NCBI RefSeq assembly: GCF_000264905.1
Contig: NW_006763149.1
Coordinates: 197,634 to 261,633 of the forward strand
DNA from: Stereum hirsutum FP-91666 SS1
Lineage: Eukaryota; Basidiomycota; Agaricomycetes; Russulales; Stereaceae
Direction: 5' to 3'
Length of the DNA: 64,000 bases
The position numbers and the translations under genes are program-made. The notes under the pieces were generated by a model that saw only the letters and a list, made by a program, of their open reading frames with translations, had not been told where the DNA came from and searched no databases. How positions within the stretch are numbered: position 1 is the stretch's first letter; each line of letters starts with the position of its first letter. Shown one piece after another: positions 20,998 through 35,586 of this stretch.

Positions 20998-21472
20998 ATG
21001 ACTGTCCACGGTTCCTGCCTCTGCGAAAGCGTAAAGTACGAGATCGAGGGCGACCCTTTCCGATTCAATGTCTGCTATTGTTCCAATTGTGCGAAGGTCA
21101 CTGGGGCAGCGGCTGGCAATACGCTCACATTCAAAGAGGAGGTATGTTCTCTCAGTCTCCTTTGAATGATACCGAACATCCACAACTCAATCACGCTTTC
21201 GCTCTTAGCAAGTCACTTACTCCGAGAATCCCGCTGGGATCATTTCTACGTACGAAGATACCAAGCTCGAGAGCGGAAACACTCTCTTCCGACAATTCTG
21301 TAGCAAATGCGGTTCAACGCTGTTTATCACGGCAAAGAATTATGCTGGCGTTATCATGGTGCCATACGGAGGGGTAGACGACGCACCGGACAGGTGGAAA
21401 CCGACGCATGAAGTGTGGTGTAGGAACAAGAAGGAGTGGTTGCAACAACCAATCCCTGAACAGTCCTATTGA
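20998..21472 (+). CDS. GFA/CENP-V-type zinc protein
   Basis: Two exons (20998-21141, 21209-21472) give 135 residues, the full length of the family. The zinc ligands are all visible: CLCESV near the start, CYCSNC at about residues 30-35 (CxxC type), and FCSKCGS at about 90. These proteins are named after glutathione-dependent formaldehyde-activating enzyme, though most fungal members are of unproven activity. It is likely cytosolic. A TATA box and a short leader precede it. Confidence 0.88.
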
Positions 21473-21764
21473 GGACGGCATGTCGTGAGCCAGTTCATTG
21501 ATATTCTGTTGAAGTGCTCTGGTTACTGATTTACTGAACCATGATGACAGGTTGAATAATATATTATGCATTGTGTCTAGGCTGTAGTGAGCAATGGACG
21601 GGGTTCATATGGTCTAGTACTAGTAGTTAATGTCCTAATTACGCCGCCCTGTGTCCCTGTCATTATGACTCAACCTCATTGTGATCTCCAGAAGCGCACG
21701 AGATATGATACCCATTGTTAAGCCTATGGGTAGACACATTTGTCTCCTACTCGTAGGGTTGACT

Positions 21765-22108
21765 AGGACCCGGGTTTATAGAGGGGGAGGTCGAATACCA
21801 AAATCGATGATTTTCGGGGTTTATTGGGGGATTCCTTATAAGGAAATCCACTGGGGGATGGCGCCTCCGACCTCGACTTTTTTCGGTCGGAAACTGGGGG
21901 ATTGAGGAACCGGAGGCCGGCCGAAGGCCAAAAATGGAATATTAATCCATATTTGGTAGTCCCACTGGGGGATCGGGATCCGACCTTCGCTTCCGGGACC
22001 GAATCCCGCTGGGGGACCATCCTACTAACGTATCCAACCTTCTACCCTCTGGACGGTTCAGAACTGGGGGATTAGTATTCAACCTCCCCCTCTATAGACC
22101 CGGGTCCT
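21765..22108. mobile_element. MITE with 8-bp target duplication (hAT-like), palindromic inside
   Basis: A 344-bp element is flanked by identical GGTTGACT (21757-21764 and 22109-22116). Terminal inverted repeats of about 34 bp begin AGGACCCGGGTTTATAGAGG (left) with two mismatches to the right end. The 8-bp duplication fits the hAT superfamily. Inside, the word CTGGGGGA(T) occurs six times (21824, 21851, 21894, 21965, 22009, 22064), each followed by a small palindrome. No coding capacity. Confidence 0.75.
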
Positions 22109-22116
22109 GGTTGACT

Positions 22117-22548
22117 CCCACCGTAGACCTGTGGCCCAATTGTGGCCCATCGACGATTCAGAATTTCAAACATGATCTCTGTGATGACGTACACATGCCC
22201 CTATTCCGATCACCTTCCATTCGTGTCACGGTGGACTTGTTGTTCTTCTGCTTTAGGCGACCACTGTCAACAAGCAGCGTCAGCCACTCAGCCAGCAAAA
22301 CTTCAGCCCCCTCGATAACTCACTCAAGGTCTCCTTGCCCCACATGCTCTTCCATCTTTTTCTTCAATGCGTGTCATCGGCAATCACTGTCGCAGCAGCG
22401 GCGGGCATGGATACCCGTCAAAGTAACCAAAGGTAATGACAGTCTCGGACTCAGTAAATAATACAAGATTCGCCTGGCATGCTGCCTTATATCTTTGGAG
22501 GAGACGACTTAGCGACCGCCTCGTCTGTATCCTTCCGTCTGCTCTGCA
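22117..22548. other. gap with no assignable gene
   Basis: It probably contains the promoter and leader of the SGNH hydrolase. Frames here lack family signal. Confidence 0.3.
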
Positions 22549-23951
22549 ATGTTTCTGACGGGCTGTCTCGCGTTCGTGGTGTCGTACACACTCGTTCTAC
22601 CTGGTGTCTCTGCTAGTCCGTTCATAGTTCCTCAAGCCCGCGACGACAATGATGGGGTACATCTTGCTGTCAGCCCGAAATGTGGTCCTTTGGGAGGGAC
22701 GCTCGCGGACGTTAACGCGGGAATAGACTTGTCTCAGATCAAAACCATCGTCTCCTTTGGTGTGGGTGTGTTCTTAGTTCTGTACCCTTGTCTTTCTTAA
22801 AACAACTAAACCGCCCGTTCCCTAGGATTCCTATACTGACGGTTCGTTGAGATTTGTGGTCCACGTCTCAAAGGTCGACTCCTCGCTCATCGCGTATACA
22901 GGCGGCAAGCACGATGGCTCCCCGCTGGACCCGCCTGTTCTCATTTATCCTAGTGCCTTTGCCGGTGGAAGATCGACAGACGGACCAATTTGGATAGAGT
23001 GTGTCGCAGATGATATAGGCGCTACGTTCATGGACTATGCGGTTGGCAGACCTTCATTCGTCTGGACTATCCTCATCGTCTCTGATTAAAATACCCAGAT
23101 ATCCAGTGCGGTAGTTAACGTATCCTTGTGGCCTGACAACCCCTACCCTCGAGACTTTCTTCAGCAGGGTATGAACGGTGTCCATCAGCTCCTGTAAAGG
23201 ATAGCTTATGCGCCGTTCCTCGCAGTGTCGCTTTTCTCGAGCCAGGATAACGACCTTGACTCGAACACTACACTGTACACCGTCTTTTTCGGGATCAATG
23301 ACTGGTTAGATTCGTTCAGTGAGTCGCACAATTTCCGGTTTGAACCCGGACGCTAAATCGATTCCACGCTCGTTAGTTGACGGCGATCACCTCCCCGAAG
23401 CTGCTCAAGATCTCCTCAACCAGATCGCCATACTCTCTGGCCCACCCACCAACGGCCGTAACTTCCTCATCACGGACGACTACGGCCGCGGGACCCACGA
23501 GGCCTCCGGAGACGCATGGAAACAACAGATCTTCGACGGAATTTCTGCCTTTCACTCCAACACCTCTGTCGGTGGCGCGAATGTCCCTGCGCCACTCAAC
23601 GTCGCGTTCGCTGACTTCGCCACGATATGGGATGGTGTCTTAGGCCCGGACCCGGGGTATGAGGCGTTTGGGTATACGAGTACGGGGTATTGCGTGTTCA
23701 ACGGGAGTACGACGTATGATCTTTGTTCAGACCCGCCACACACTTTCTATTGGTTTGATGGGTTTGTGATCCTTCGGAACTTCATTTCGTGACCAGGAGC
23801 TGATACGGTGGATCTGATTCATAGGCACCCATCGAATGTGACGCATCGTATCATGGCGGTAAGCGCAGTCGGTATCTCTGAGCGAATTGCATTGCTAATA
23901 TGAACTCAGGACTATGTGGAGGAGGTGCTCAGTAACTGTGTCGTCTCCTGA
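22549..23951 (+). CDS. secreted SGNH/GDSL hydrolase (CE16-like esterase)
   Basis: A signal peptide (FLTGCLAFVVSYTLVLPGVS) is followed by the SGNH blocks: block I FGDSYTDGG with the nucleophile Ser (joined across an intron), block III FFGINDW (GxND), and near the C-terminus WFDG followed by HPSNVTHRIM. About eight exons are joined by 55-80 nt introns. The last exon ends EEVLSNCVVS at 23951. Fungal CE16-like members remove acetyl groups from plant cell-wall oligosaccharides, fitting a saprotroph; the substrate is inferred. With my splice choice the catalytic Asp and His are separated by only one residue instead of two, so the last intron boundary deserves checking. Confidence 0.82.
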
Positions 23952-24200
23952 GCGCAGTAAGTCTGGTTAAATTTCCTTGGGGTGGATGTGTGTTGTATTT
24001 TCTTGGGACTCTTGGGACTTTGCACAATGAATTATTTGTGATTATAGTATTGACGGCACCGCCGAGTTCAAGTCGTAATTCGGTCTCTTGTCATGCGAGG
24101 TAAGGCCACAGGGCAGCCAGTGAGAGAAGACCTCAGCTATCTCATACACCACGGTATTGTTACATCTTGCATTCGAACCCTTCTATACTTTAAAACAGGC

Positions 24201-25292
24201 TCAGGGGGAATCACCATTACGAACCTTCTCTGCAAGGTCAAATCCAGCCGCGAGATGCATGAGACGGGCGTCGACCATGAAGTTCTGTAGCAGCGGGGTG
24301 TCAGGTTCAGCTTCCGGCTATGTCTCGTTCAAGACTCCAGAATATTTGGCCAAGGGCAAGGCTCACCTTCTTCTCATATTCTGCAATTGAAAGCATTTAA
24401 AATCATTGCATGGGTTGCTTTGAAGAAAGCACCCACCTTTCAATTCTTGGTACAACCCACTAAGCGCTACCACGCGTTTCACGATGGATTCTCCCTCCTC
24501 CAGCTTCTGATCTGGGGTCTCAAGTTTGTCCGCTAGTGGAACATCCAGAGTGACGAGCTGCATATTGGTCGTCGTCATTCCTTGAGAGGGTGTTGCATCA
24601 GGGACGTGGTACAAATACACCATAGAAGCAGAGTCTACAAACCTGGGTCAGTGGCCAGAACTGCTGATGACTGCACGACTCCGTGTGCTATATAGCCCGT
24701 CTCTTCTTCAAGTTCGCGAATGGCAGCCTTTTCGCCATCTTCACCTTCGTCGATCAGGCCGGCAGGGAGCTCTAAACGGTTTCCATCACGCTCCAACACG
24801 CTAAAAAAAGGGTGGAGATGTGTCGTACCTACGATGAACTTGTCTAACGGAGGTCTATACTGTTCGATGATGACTGTAGAGAGAGGGAAAGCCTTCGTCT
24901 TTGAATGAATAAGAGCGAGGATCGCTACAGCTATAGAAGCGATGATGGTTATGGTTCGTAACGCTCAGGCAGGTATTGAGAGATAACTCACCATCGACAC
25001 CCGATGAACCTCTGGTCCTCCTCTCTGCAGCTTCCCATACTCTCTAGACATCCAGACGTTCAGATTCAAGTTTCTGTGGCGTCGTTCGCCCCTGAAGGAG
25101 TCCTTACCTTCTTGCCTTCATGATCTTGCCAATGTATCTTCTTCAAGCTCACCCACCTCCACTCATATGCCAATATCAGAAACCGTGGTGTTCAAGTGCC
25201 ATCATGGCATCTACACCGGCGGTGGAGTCTACTCACTTCGCGTCCTTCGTATCCATGTCTTCCGTCGACAAGATCTTCGGTTCCTGAGACAT
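24201..25292 (-). CDS. NUDIX hydrolase, ADP-ribose pyrophosphatase type
   Basis: Read from the ATG at 25292 (MSQEPKILSTEDMDTKDAK) through about six exons. The NUDIX box is complete at about 24776-24710: GLIDEGEDGEKAAIRELEEE followed by TGY. It is preceded by IEQYRPPLDKF, typical of the NUDT5/YSA1 group, and the C-terminal exon reads NFMVDARLMHLAAGFDLAEK and stops at 24201. Such enzymes hydrolyse ADP-ribose to AMP and ribose-5-phosphate in the cytosol or nucleus. The join near 24600 (PGLDSASMVYLYHVP) is well supported by frame. Confidence 0.87.
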
Positions 25293-26215
25293 TTTCCTGG
25301 TATTTAACGTGGAGATGGGACGCTTGTGTAGACGCAGGTGCTGGTTTAGAAGAGTTAGGCGGCGCGCGGTAGCGTTGAACATGCAGAGAGAGGAAGAGAT
25401 CAGAAAGGCGTGACGTCAATCGATTGTTCTGTGTTGGGCCACACTGGCAGCGCTCACTCGTGTGGCACCGATAATTGATAGTTTCTAAATCCTATGAGAC
25501 CTCCGAAACACTTTTCTTTTACCTGAGCAGAGCTATGGGTAAATACTTAGCAGTTCAGTGCCCTAAAGAAGTATTGGGATACGTCGAACGCGTTGTCTGC
25601 TGGTTTGCAATTGCATGCAAAGTCGCCGTCAGGTCAAAAGTTGGTGGCTGTGGCGAAAGAGAGTTCGGCAATTTGATATCGGCAAATTCCCCGTCCGGAC
25701 AACGCCTCGATCACACAACTCAAAAGCTCAACAATCCCATCAACCTCTCATACCTAGCGAAAAACTTGCTCCCCAGTCTCTCGATATTATGTTCGTTCTG
25801 TCCAAGTCTCCAAGCTCTGTCGAAGAACGAGACTCACAGTTTGACCGGCACTGCACTCTTCTCAGGTTGAGTTTCTTCCAGCTCTGCCCAGCTCAAGACG
25901 CCGTCGACCACCTCCAGGAACATTACGGATGATGATGGGCTCTTTTACATACATCTTCGGCCATACCTCATATGACTTGATGAATTGCGGACCTCCCGAG
26001 AAAAGGCGCCTGTTGGCCTGTTTTCGTACACAACCTTAGCCTTGCCTCAGTAGCAGGCGCAGGGAAGCTCCACGTCTCACTGGAACGAGCTCGACTCGTC
26101 CATACACCTCCACACCCTACGCTCACCTTGGGCAAAGGAGAATTTCTCTGTCGGAGTTCGGCTTAGGTCATAAGTCAGGCTCCAAGAGGTGAGTTATGTC
26201 GTCTACGTATCATTA
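25293..26215. other. gap; possible unassigned small minus-strand exons
   Basis: On the minus strand an ATG near 25921 opens MFLEVVDGVLSWAELEE up to a good GTGAGT donor at about 25845. It could be a small gene running to about 25500, but no family or end could be set. Plus frames over the same DNA look like shadows. Confidence 0.25.
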
Positions 26216-26370
26216 GAGAGCGTGAAATCGCCCAAAATCGAAACTCAAAAGCCGAGACTGGAACGGTTGAGACTCCAAACTCAGTGGTGAGCGCTCGTGC
26301 CCGTGGAGCGAAACTCAATCGAGTTTCGCTCCAATCTCCGAGTTTAGATTCTCGCGGATTTCACGCTCTC
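26216..26370. mobile_element. small TA-flanked palindromic MITE
   Basis: A 155-bp unit is flanked by TA, with perfect 14-bp terminal inverted repeats GAGAGCGTGAAATC. Inside, at 26305-26332, lies a perfect 12-bp stem (GGAGCGAAACTC) with a 4-nt loop, and repeated GAAACTC/GAGTTT words. It is non-coding and lies about 230 bp upstream of the TATA box of the F-box gene. Confidence 0.6.
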
Positions 26371-26598
26371 TATTGAAACACGATGGACACGAATTGAATT
26401 GGCCATCAACAGCCGCGAAACAGCGCTGTCATCGCAGCCTCCTGACTATTCCCCTTTCTGTCTTCGATCGCCGAGAGGTATCGGCATCTCTTCTGTGGTC
26501 GCTCTCATTTTTACACCAGCGGCTTAGGCTCTGTGGAGGAATGCCTCGGTCTGGTCTTTCATAGCCATAGTAGGCGCCTCGAGCGATGGTCCGCCCAG

Positions 26599-26606
26599 TA
26601 TATAAA
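26599..26606 (+). promoter_or_regulatory. TATA box of the F-box gene
   Basis: TATATAAA lies 76 bp upstream of the ATG at 26675. Confidence 0.5.
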
Positions 26607-26674
26607 GATGGGCAAATGCCCACCTGTGGTCCAGTCTCACCTCATTTTTTGATCCCTCTGCTGCGAAAAAAACA

Positions 26675-28433
26675 ATGCAGGCCCTTTCCTCCGAAGGCCA
26701 CTGTGGTATGTTCGGTTACCCCTACTTCTATCGTTGACTCACAATAATTCTCACTAATAAGAATCATCCGCCGAAATAGTAGCTATGCGTACCTCAGTCG
26801 ACCTTGGGTCATCTGCCCGAGAACGTGAGCCCGCCCACATGCTTTATCTCTCCACTTGGACTAACCACAGAAATCAGGTTCTCTTCCCGTGGCAACATTG
26901 CCTCCCGAACTCCTTGCCCACATCTTCTCCTTCCACGCCATCGGTTCTGAAGGCGACCGCCTCTACCGTAAAGGTCCCTTACCAACTTGGTTAGCTATTT
27001 CGCAAGTCTGTCGGCGATGGCGCGACGTTGCCCTGAACACTCCCCATCTCTGGACGAACATCCTGCTGTCAAACCGATACTGGACGACTACCATGCTTGC
27101 CCGTTCGAAAACCCTCCCCATATCCATCAATGCCGCCTTCGTCAATCGGCCTTTGCAGGACGCCGTGTCCGAGGCACTCCTCCAAGTCTCGCGCGCACGG
27201 GAGGTTGTATTGTCTTCGGGCATCGTTCAGCGCTTAGTTCTCCCGTTGAGGGACCGACCAGCACAGGTACTCGAAACATTATCCCTCAGCCAAGCTGTCC
27301 TCTCCTGCGCGATGCCAGACGATCTCTTTGCGGGCGAGACGCCGAGGCTCACATCGTTGACGCTGAAGCGCACCGAACTGAGATGGTCGAGCGCGCTGTT
27401 GCGTCCGGCGCTTAGGCACCTCGAGATCTGGGACGTGAGCAAAGATAGCTTACCCACGATGAACCAAGTCCTGGATATGCTCGAGACCATGCACGATCTA
27501 CAGACTCTCATCCTTGTCCGCGCCTTGCCTGGAGGAACCGACGTCGATAATGTCCAGACGCGGCCGGGTGGCTTCACCTTCGAAGACGAACGGGTCATCA
27601 CCCTTCCCGCACTTCGCAAGCTTCATCTCGGTGGAGAAATGTCGCAGTGTACAACACTCATGGCTCACCTTTCCATCCCACCCGATGCCCAGGTAGAACT
27701 CGAATGCACGCCTTCGCCTGATTTTCCGGATCTTCCTCCACCAGTTTCCACACTGGAAGCCGTACTCGCCTCCCATTTCTCACGTCGAAACCAGTATCGC
27801 AACTCACGCATACCCACCTTCCAAAGTCTCTCTTTGGGCGTCACGTCCTCCGATATGGCCTATTTCCACGCCGATACCACCACGCCCTTGGAAGACAACG
27901 GTCACGCATTCAGCGTTACATTCCAATCCGCCTCTGACGTAGCCGGTACTTCGAACGCGAAGCTCTTGCTATCCAGTTTGTGTCGAGTTGTAATCCTGAA
28001 GGACGTCCGGTCTTTGGAGGTTGAAGGTGCGGCCTTCACGGAAGGCGACATCTGGCGCAACTTCTTTGGGTCGATGAAAGACGTCGAACGGTTGTTCGTG
28101 GCCGGAGCTGCCGCGGACGGCTTCCTTCATAGTCTTGCATACATCTCCCCTCCACCACCACACACCACAGAGAATCCGCCGACTGACGCCGTTCTGGCCC
28201 TATCACAACCCGATGCTGAGCCGATTTTGGGCTTATTGGCGCAGTTGAAGCAGGTGGAGTTGGTGGAGGTGGATCTCAGGACGGGAGTGGCATCACGGTT
28301 ATGCGCAGGATTGCGTACGATGCAGGATGTGAGTGGCTTAGAGACGTTGGTCCTCCGGAGCTGCGAAATCTCCCAACCGGATGTCGATGGGTTGCGGCGA
28401 ATTGGATTGGAGATTGACGTTCGCATCGTGTAG
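26675..28433 (+). CDS. F-box protein
   Basis: Exons 26675-26705, 26762-26824 and 26878-28433 join to 549 residues. The F-box is near residues 35-85: LPPELLAHIFSFHA, then WLAISQVCRRWRDVALNTPHLWTNI. The remainder has leucine-rich, LRR-like strands (LTSLTLKRTELRW, LRKLHLGGEM, LETLVLRSCEISQPD). It would be a substrate receptor of an SCF ubiquitin ligase through Skp1; the target is unknown. Such F-box/LRR genes are heavily expanded in Agaricomycetes. The two small 5' exons are inferred from splice sites; without them translation has no ATG before the F-box. Confidence 0.87.
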
Positions 28434-28652
28434 CGCTCGAGGGTCTAGCATGGACTTTCTTATACTCTCTGACACAATTAGCACTATGACATAATAACAC
28501 CTGCATAGTAATTTCTCCATGCCGTGTCTCCATATGAGAAAAGCATTGCCATCTTGTGATCAGAAAAAGCATCATACTTACACTCAAAGAAAATCCAAAT
28601 CCCCAAGTAAATTATCTTGCAGGGTAACATTCCATCCCTCTTTATTTCTCAT

Positions 28653-28784
28653 TCCGATGTGGTGTAACGGCTAACATTGCCGCCTTTCATCGTGGGCGAA
28701 GCTGCGAAGCGGGTGTTCCTCACTCGCAGCTTCGCGTGGGAGTCTAATACGCGGCAGCTCGGGGTTCGATTCCCCGCTTCGGAA
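28653..28784 (+). tRNA. tRNA-Glu (UUC) with a 60-nt intron
   Basis: Acceptor TCCGATG (28653-28659) pairs with CTTCGGA (28777-28783) with one T-T mismatch. The D arm is GTGT..ACAT. The anticodon stem GCCGC/GCGGC encloses a CTTTCA|C loop with anticodon TTC (28686-28688). The T arm has the GGGGTTCGATTCCCC form. The intron, 28690-28749, lies at the canonical place after position 37. It contains a perfect 12-bp stem (28696-28707 with 28724-28735). Confidence 0.88.
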
Positions 28785-29119
28785 CGTCTCCTTATTCTTT
28801 GACGGTGGCATAGTTATAGCAGGTATGGGGTCACGGGTGTCACTTTTTGGAGGTATCTCAGTAGATAGAAATCCAGTCTCGTTATGGCTACCACGTCGAG
28901 TTGGATTCTAGTACTCAGACTTCGAGGACGACGGATTCACGGACAACATGGACAAGGAGCCCTTGACATATTGACACTCTTTTTTGAGTGCTTATTCAAA
29001 CCGTCAAGCCTTTCATCTAAGGATACAGATCCCACATCATATTGCTACACGTACATATGCATCCGTATATCGACCTTCTGAATTGCAATTCTTCCCGCTA
29101 GCCTCTCAAACACAGCACC
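28785..29119. other. gap with no assignable gene
   Basis: It lies between the tRNA and the prolidase stop. Short plus frames (28884-29081) show no family signal. Confidence 0.35.
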
Positions 29120-31248
29120 TCAAAGCTTCCCAGAACAAATACCCTCAACCCACTCAACATCACTCCTCACCGTCGTGAAGTTCTCGTACCCGTCCTTCGT
29201 GACCAAAACGACATCCTCGATCCTGACACCCCCGACGTTTTCGTAGCGCTTCAGCACTTCATGGTCGATATATTGCGAGTCGCGGACAGGAGCGAGTAAA
29301 TGAGGCGAGAAGTATATTCCTGGCTCGACCGTCTGCGGATATCACAAAGATTAGCTCAAAAGGAATGAGAAGGCAAGCGGACTAATTCATACCACGACCA
29401 TACCCTCTTCAAGAGGCAACCTCAGCCTCAAATAAGTATAAAAGCTTTCATGCCCCAACTCCACACCCTTATTATCCACCGTCAGATTCACAGCAGGCTT
29501 GCTCGCGCTCGGCACGTCATGTACGTCCATGCCCAACGAGTGGCCCACGCCATGAGGGAAGAAAGCCGAACTGACGCCCGAGGCGAGGATTGCTTCTTCT
29601 GAATTCCAGGAGCCCGAGCCTGGTGAGTTTGGAGATTTGAAGATGCCGAGGCGCTGGAAGCCCTTGATGAGGGTGCGGTGGCAGAGGAGTTGGATGGCAT
29701 CCCAGTGGAGGGTGGGTTTAAGAGCGTCGAAGGAGACCTGAACGATGGCCGTAGATGAGCAATGTCAACCTCTTATAAGTAGGGTAAGGATGGTCAGTAC
29801 CTTCTGCATCTCGAGAACAAGTTCGTAAATCGCCTTTGCTTCAGGAGTAAACTTGCCACCGTTGCCAACAGGCATGGTTCGAGTGACTGCATGAGATAAT
29901 TTGAGTCTCGAACGAATAGTCCCAGGAGATAATGATGATGTACGTACTGTCGGAAGCGTAGCAATCCCACTCGCAGCCGGCATCGATGAGCAAAACCTGA
30001 GGATTCAGCTCCTTTCCCTTACCATGTGCAAAGTCATTTCGATTCTTATGATCGTGAGGTTTAACCGGTCCCCAAGCGAACTCCTTGTCATTACAACAAT
30101 AATGCAAGGTCGATGCTCGCGTCGACGCAGCCACAATAGGGAGGTAAGCCTGGTGAACCGCGCTGTATTTGACAACACAAAATGTGAGCATTAGCCAGCT
30201 AAAAAGCGACAAACCATACCCTTCACGTCTACACGAAGCCACAAAAATCGCCTCCGCCTCCGCTTCTTTCTCAATCAACCACTCACCAGGTAACAACGGC
30301 CTGTCGACCCCTGCCCCTTTACCCAGTTCAATTCCCCTAACACCGTTCCCCAGGACCCGCATCACGACCTCATGCGCCCTCGAACTAGTCGCATTCGCTT
30401 TCCTGATCCTCTCAATCTCCGACTCGTCCTTCACCAACCTTGCCCTATGCAACGCAGTCAACAAATATCCGTCCGTCACCTGCGCTGTTCCATGCGCAAG
30501 AGTAAGGTACTTCTTTGGCAGTTCTGGGAACTTGGACTCAGGAGGAAGTGTGTGGATAAGTGCGCCGGGGAAAGCACTGAGAGCGTCGATGATCGCTTTT
30601 GGGAAGTCGGTAGTATGGGCGATAGTGTCAGCTTCGAGGTATTCTTTCGCGGCTTTTATGGTCGGTGGCGGAACAGACCACATTACATCTGCAGGTTCGA
30701 TGGGTGGAATGAAGAGGGAGAGGGAATTGGACTCGAGAGAAGCGGAGGTAGTGGTGGCGAGGAGGTAGGACGAAGGGACGGTACATCCGGAGAGGTAGAG
30801 GAAGTTGGATTCCTAGAAATCTATGTCAGCCCCCTTCTATAACATTTACCACCAATCTATGGGCCGTTACGCTCAAGAAGAGGTACCACTCTGTCTCATG
30901 GCCTCAAGGACCCATTCCATCGCCATAAATACATCACACTGAACGCTCACCTGCCTAAACACCATCTCCCGATCCGTATCATTCCTATACGGTGTCACCT
31001 CTCCCGCAAGCAAAATAATTTGTGGCTACACATATTCACATCGTCCCCGTCAAACGCAAGACATTTTATCTCTTAGTTAGTATGAGAGCACGTTCCAACG
31101 ACTGTGGCGCACCTTTGCACGATCAACGGCAGGTAGAAGTTCGACCAACTTCTCGAGCGTCTTCAGAGCATGTTGGCGTGCTTCGCAGACATTTTAGTAT
31201 GCCAACGTATGGGTGTGAATAAAGAAAAGAAGAACCTGGGTAGACCAT
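29120..31248 (-). CDS. Xaa-Pro dipeptidase (prolidase), peptidase M24B
   Basis: It cleaves dipeptides with C-terminal proline in the cytosol, using two metal ions. I choose the start MVYP at 31248, spliced to ARQHALKTLEKLVELLPAVD, which restores the usual family N-terminus. Then come ESNFLYLSGC (N-terminal domain) and the metal ligands in order: two Asp in LLIDAGCEWDCYASDVTRTM, His in FFPHGVGHSLGMDVHD, Glu in TVEPGIYFS and Glu in GGVRIEDVVLV. The stop is at 29120. About eight introns. The first-intron join rests on branch-site and frame logic and is the least certain part. Confidence 0.87.
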
Positions 31249-32050
31249 ATCGCAGAGCAAGATGGATGGTGTTGAATAGGGGTAAAGCTGGTGTGAGAGT
31301 TCACGGGCAGATATATGAAAATCGATTTGTTCTCAGCTAAAATGCTCGTCAGAGTATTTAGATCATACCTTGAATCCAAAGTTCCCTGTGGGCCTAGTGT
31401 ATTGGATCCTTGGGAGAATGCAGGTAATAGTCGGGATGAAGCTGACGCTGAGAGGACTCCGCCCAAGACGAGGCTGGCGGCACTCGGACCGCGCCACGCG
31501 CCACAACAGCGCCATAAAGAAATCACAAGCCTCCACAATTATCCTCGACCTCGAGGGCCGAACAAAGCCCTCATGAGCACCGTTTCAGCTGGCCTCGATG
31601 ACCGTACACACACCGAAACGAAAACGTCCAGAAAAACAATCATTTCATTCCCCTCACCGCACATAAACTCTAAAAGTCCTAGGATCCATGAGCATCCAAT
31701 CATAATACCAGTAATTTGAGACCATAGCTCTCTCGAAGGTATCAGAAAAGGAAGAATCGGTAGTGTATCGTAAAGAGAGAAGAGAGAGAGGGAACAACTA
31801 ATGAGGCCGTCCAAGGATGCAAGACAGAAAAAGCTAAGGGGGGGCCTCGTAGTAAGGAAATCCTACTAAGAGTGGATGGGTGTTTAAATTTTGGGATGTG
31901 GTGTATGGTGATGTTGTCGATGTCGATGTCTGAGTCCGCAGTATGTCTGACAGTCCGTGAATGGTATACACATTGGTTCTTTTTCTTCTTTCTCTTCAGT
32001 TTCTCCCCAGCAACCCACACCCGCCACGACCAGACCAGACCAGACGATAT
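31249..32050. other. gap with no assignable gene
   Basis: It lies between the prolidase start and the GFA1 stop, and presumably holds the prolidase promoter and the GFA1 3' UTR. Low-complexity frames only. Confidence 0.35.
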
Positions 32051-34549
<2,499 letters not shown>

Positions 34550-35586
34550 CGTGAGTTGCAAAGGGTTGTGATTCTAAGGCTAAACACCAACTATCAGCAG
34601 CCCGTTCGCTGTCGTAAACAACGACGACGAGAACAAGACAAACCTGGATGCGACGGGGGAGGGAACGAGGGAATGAAGATGGAAGAGATGAACGCGGGGC
34701 GGTCTAAATAGCAACATGATGCGCTGCTGAAACCCAAACAAGGCCAAAGGCCGTGCGTAGTGCCACTGCCCATCATCGCCACAGCCACGTCGTTCTGTCA
34801 TCTCTTCCCCGTCGTCGACTACTTAGCGACCTCGCACAGCTTATAACAGCCTCGGTCTGTTCCTGCCATTCACCGCTGGAACTTACTCGCTCCTTCTAGC
34901 TGCTCGAATTTAGGCTGCACTATTATTATCGTACGGGTCCTGGTATGTCCACAGAAATAGATAGAACGGTCTGTACGTTCTATTTTACCCTTTGCCTGCG
35001 CAGACCGTTAATGAGAGTGTGTATCTTTACGACAAACTCACCCTCTTCCTCGCGGCGGTCTGAACACGCCGACCTCGATACAACTGCTCAGGTTTTCTCT
35101 ACGGGCGCATCACAGATTGCAACGTTTACATTAGACTGTGGACATATCAGGCTTGTGAAACTCTGGTAGATCCACTAGCTAGCTACGCCCGGTCGAACGA
35201 GTGAGCTGATGCAACCTTTGTCTTCCATCTGGTTACACTGAACCCGCAATTGATCGTTCTCCGACGACCTGATGTTCGGCAGTGTCGCTAGATCTGTGGC
35301 GCATCGATAGATTGGTGTTCGGGTTCTGCGGTCTCTTCACTTCTCTTCATGGGAAGACCTTTTGCCTGTTCACTGGCTTGCGAGGACCTTCTCCATGGGC
35401 TCCTTCTCAGGACTTGGCCGGCGCTGTTTCGTAAAGCAACACACCGGAGACCGAATTCACAAAGGACATGCCTTGTACGCGCTGGATATCCTTGGACTCG
35501 TGATACAAACAATTGAATTCGTGGCAGGCTACATTGGTATTCATGCAGGCATTTGACGACCCCTGCTCTCTTTGCGTCGACTATGA
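34550..35586. other. gap with no assignable gene
   Basis: About 1 kb between the GFA1 start and the glutathione-transferase stop. A 9-bp inverted repeat AACGGTCTG / CAGACCGTT lies around 34967-35012. Small frames (34945-35169 plus, 35288-35650 minus) lack support. Confidence 0.35.
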
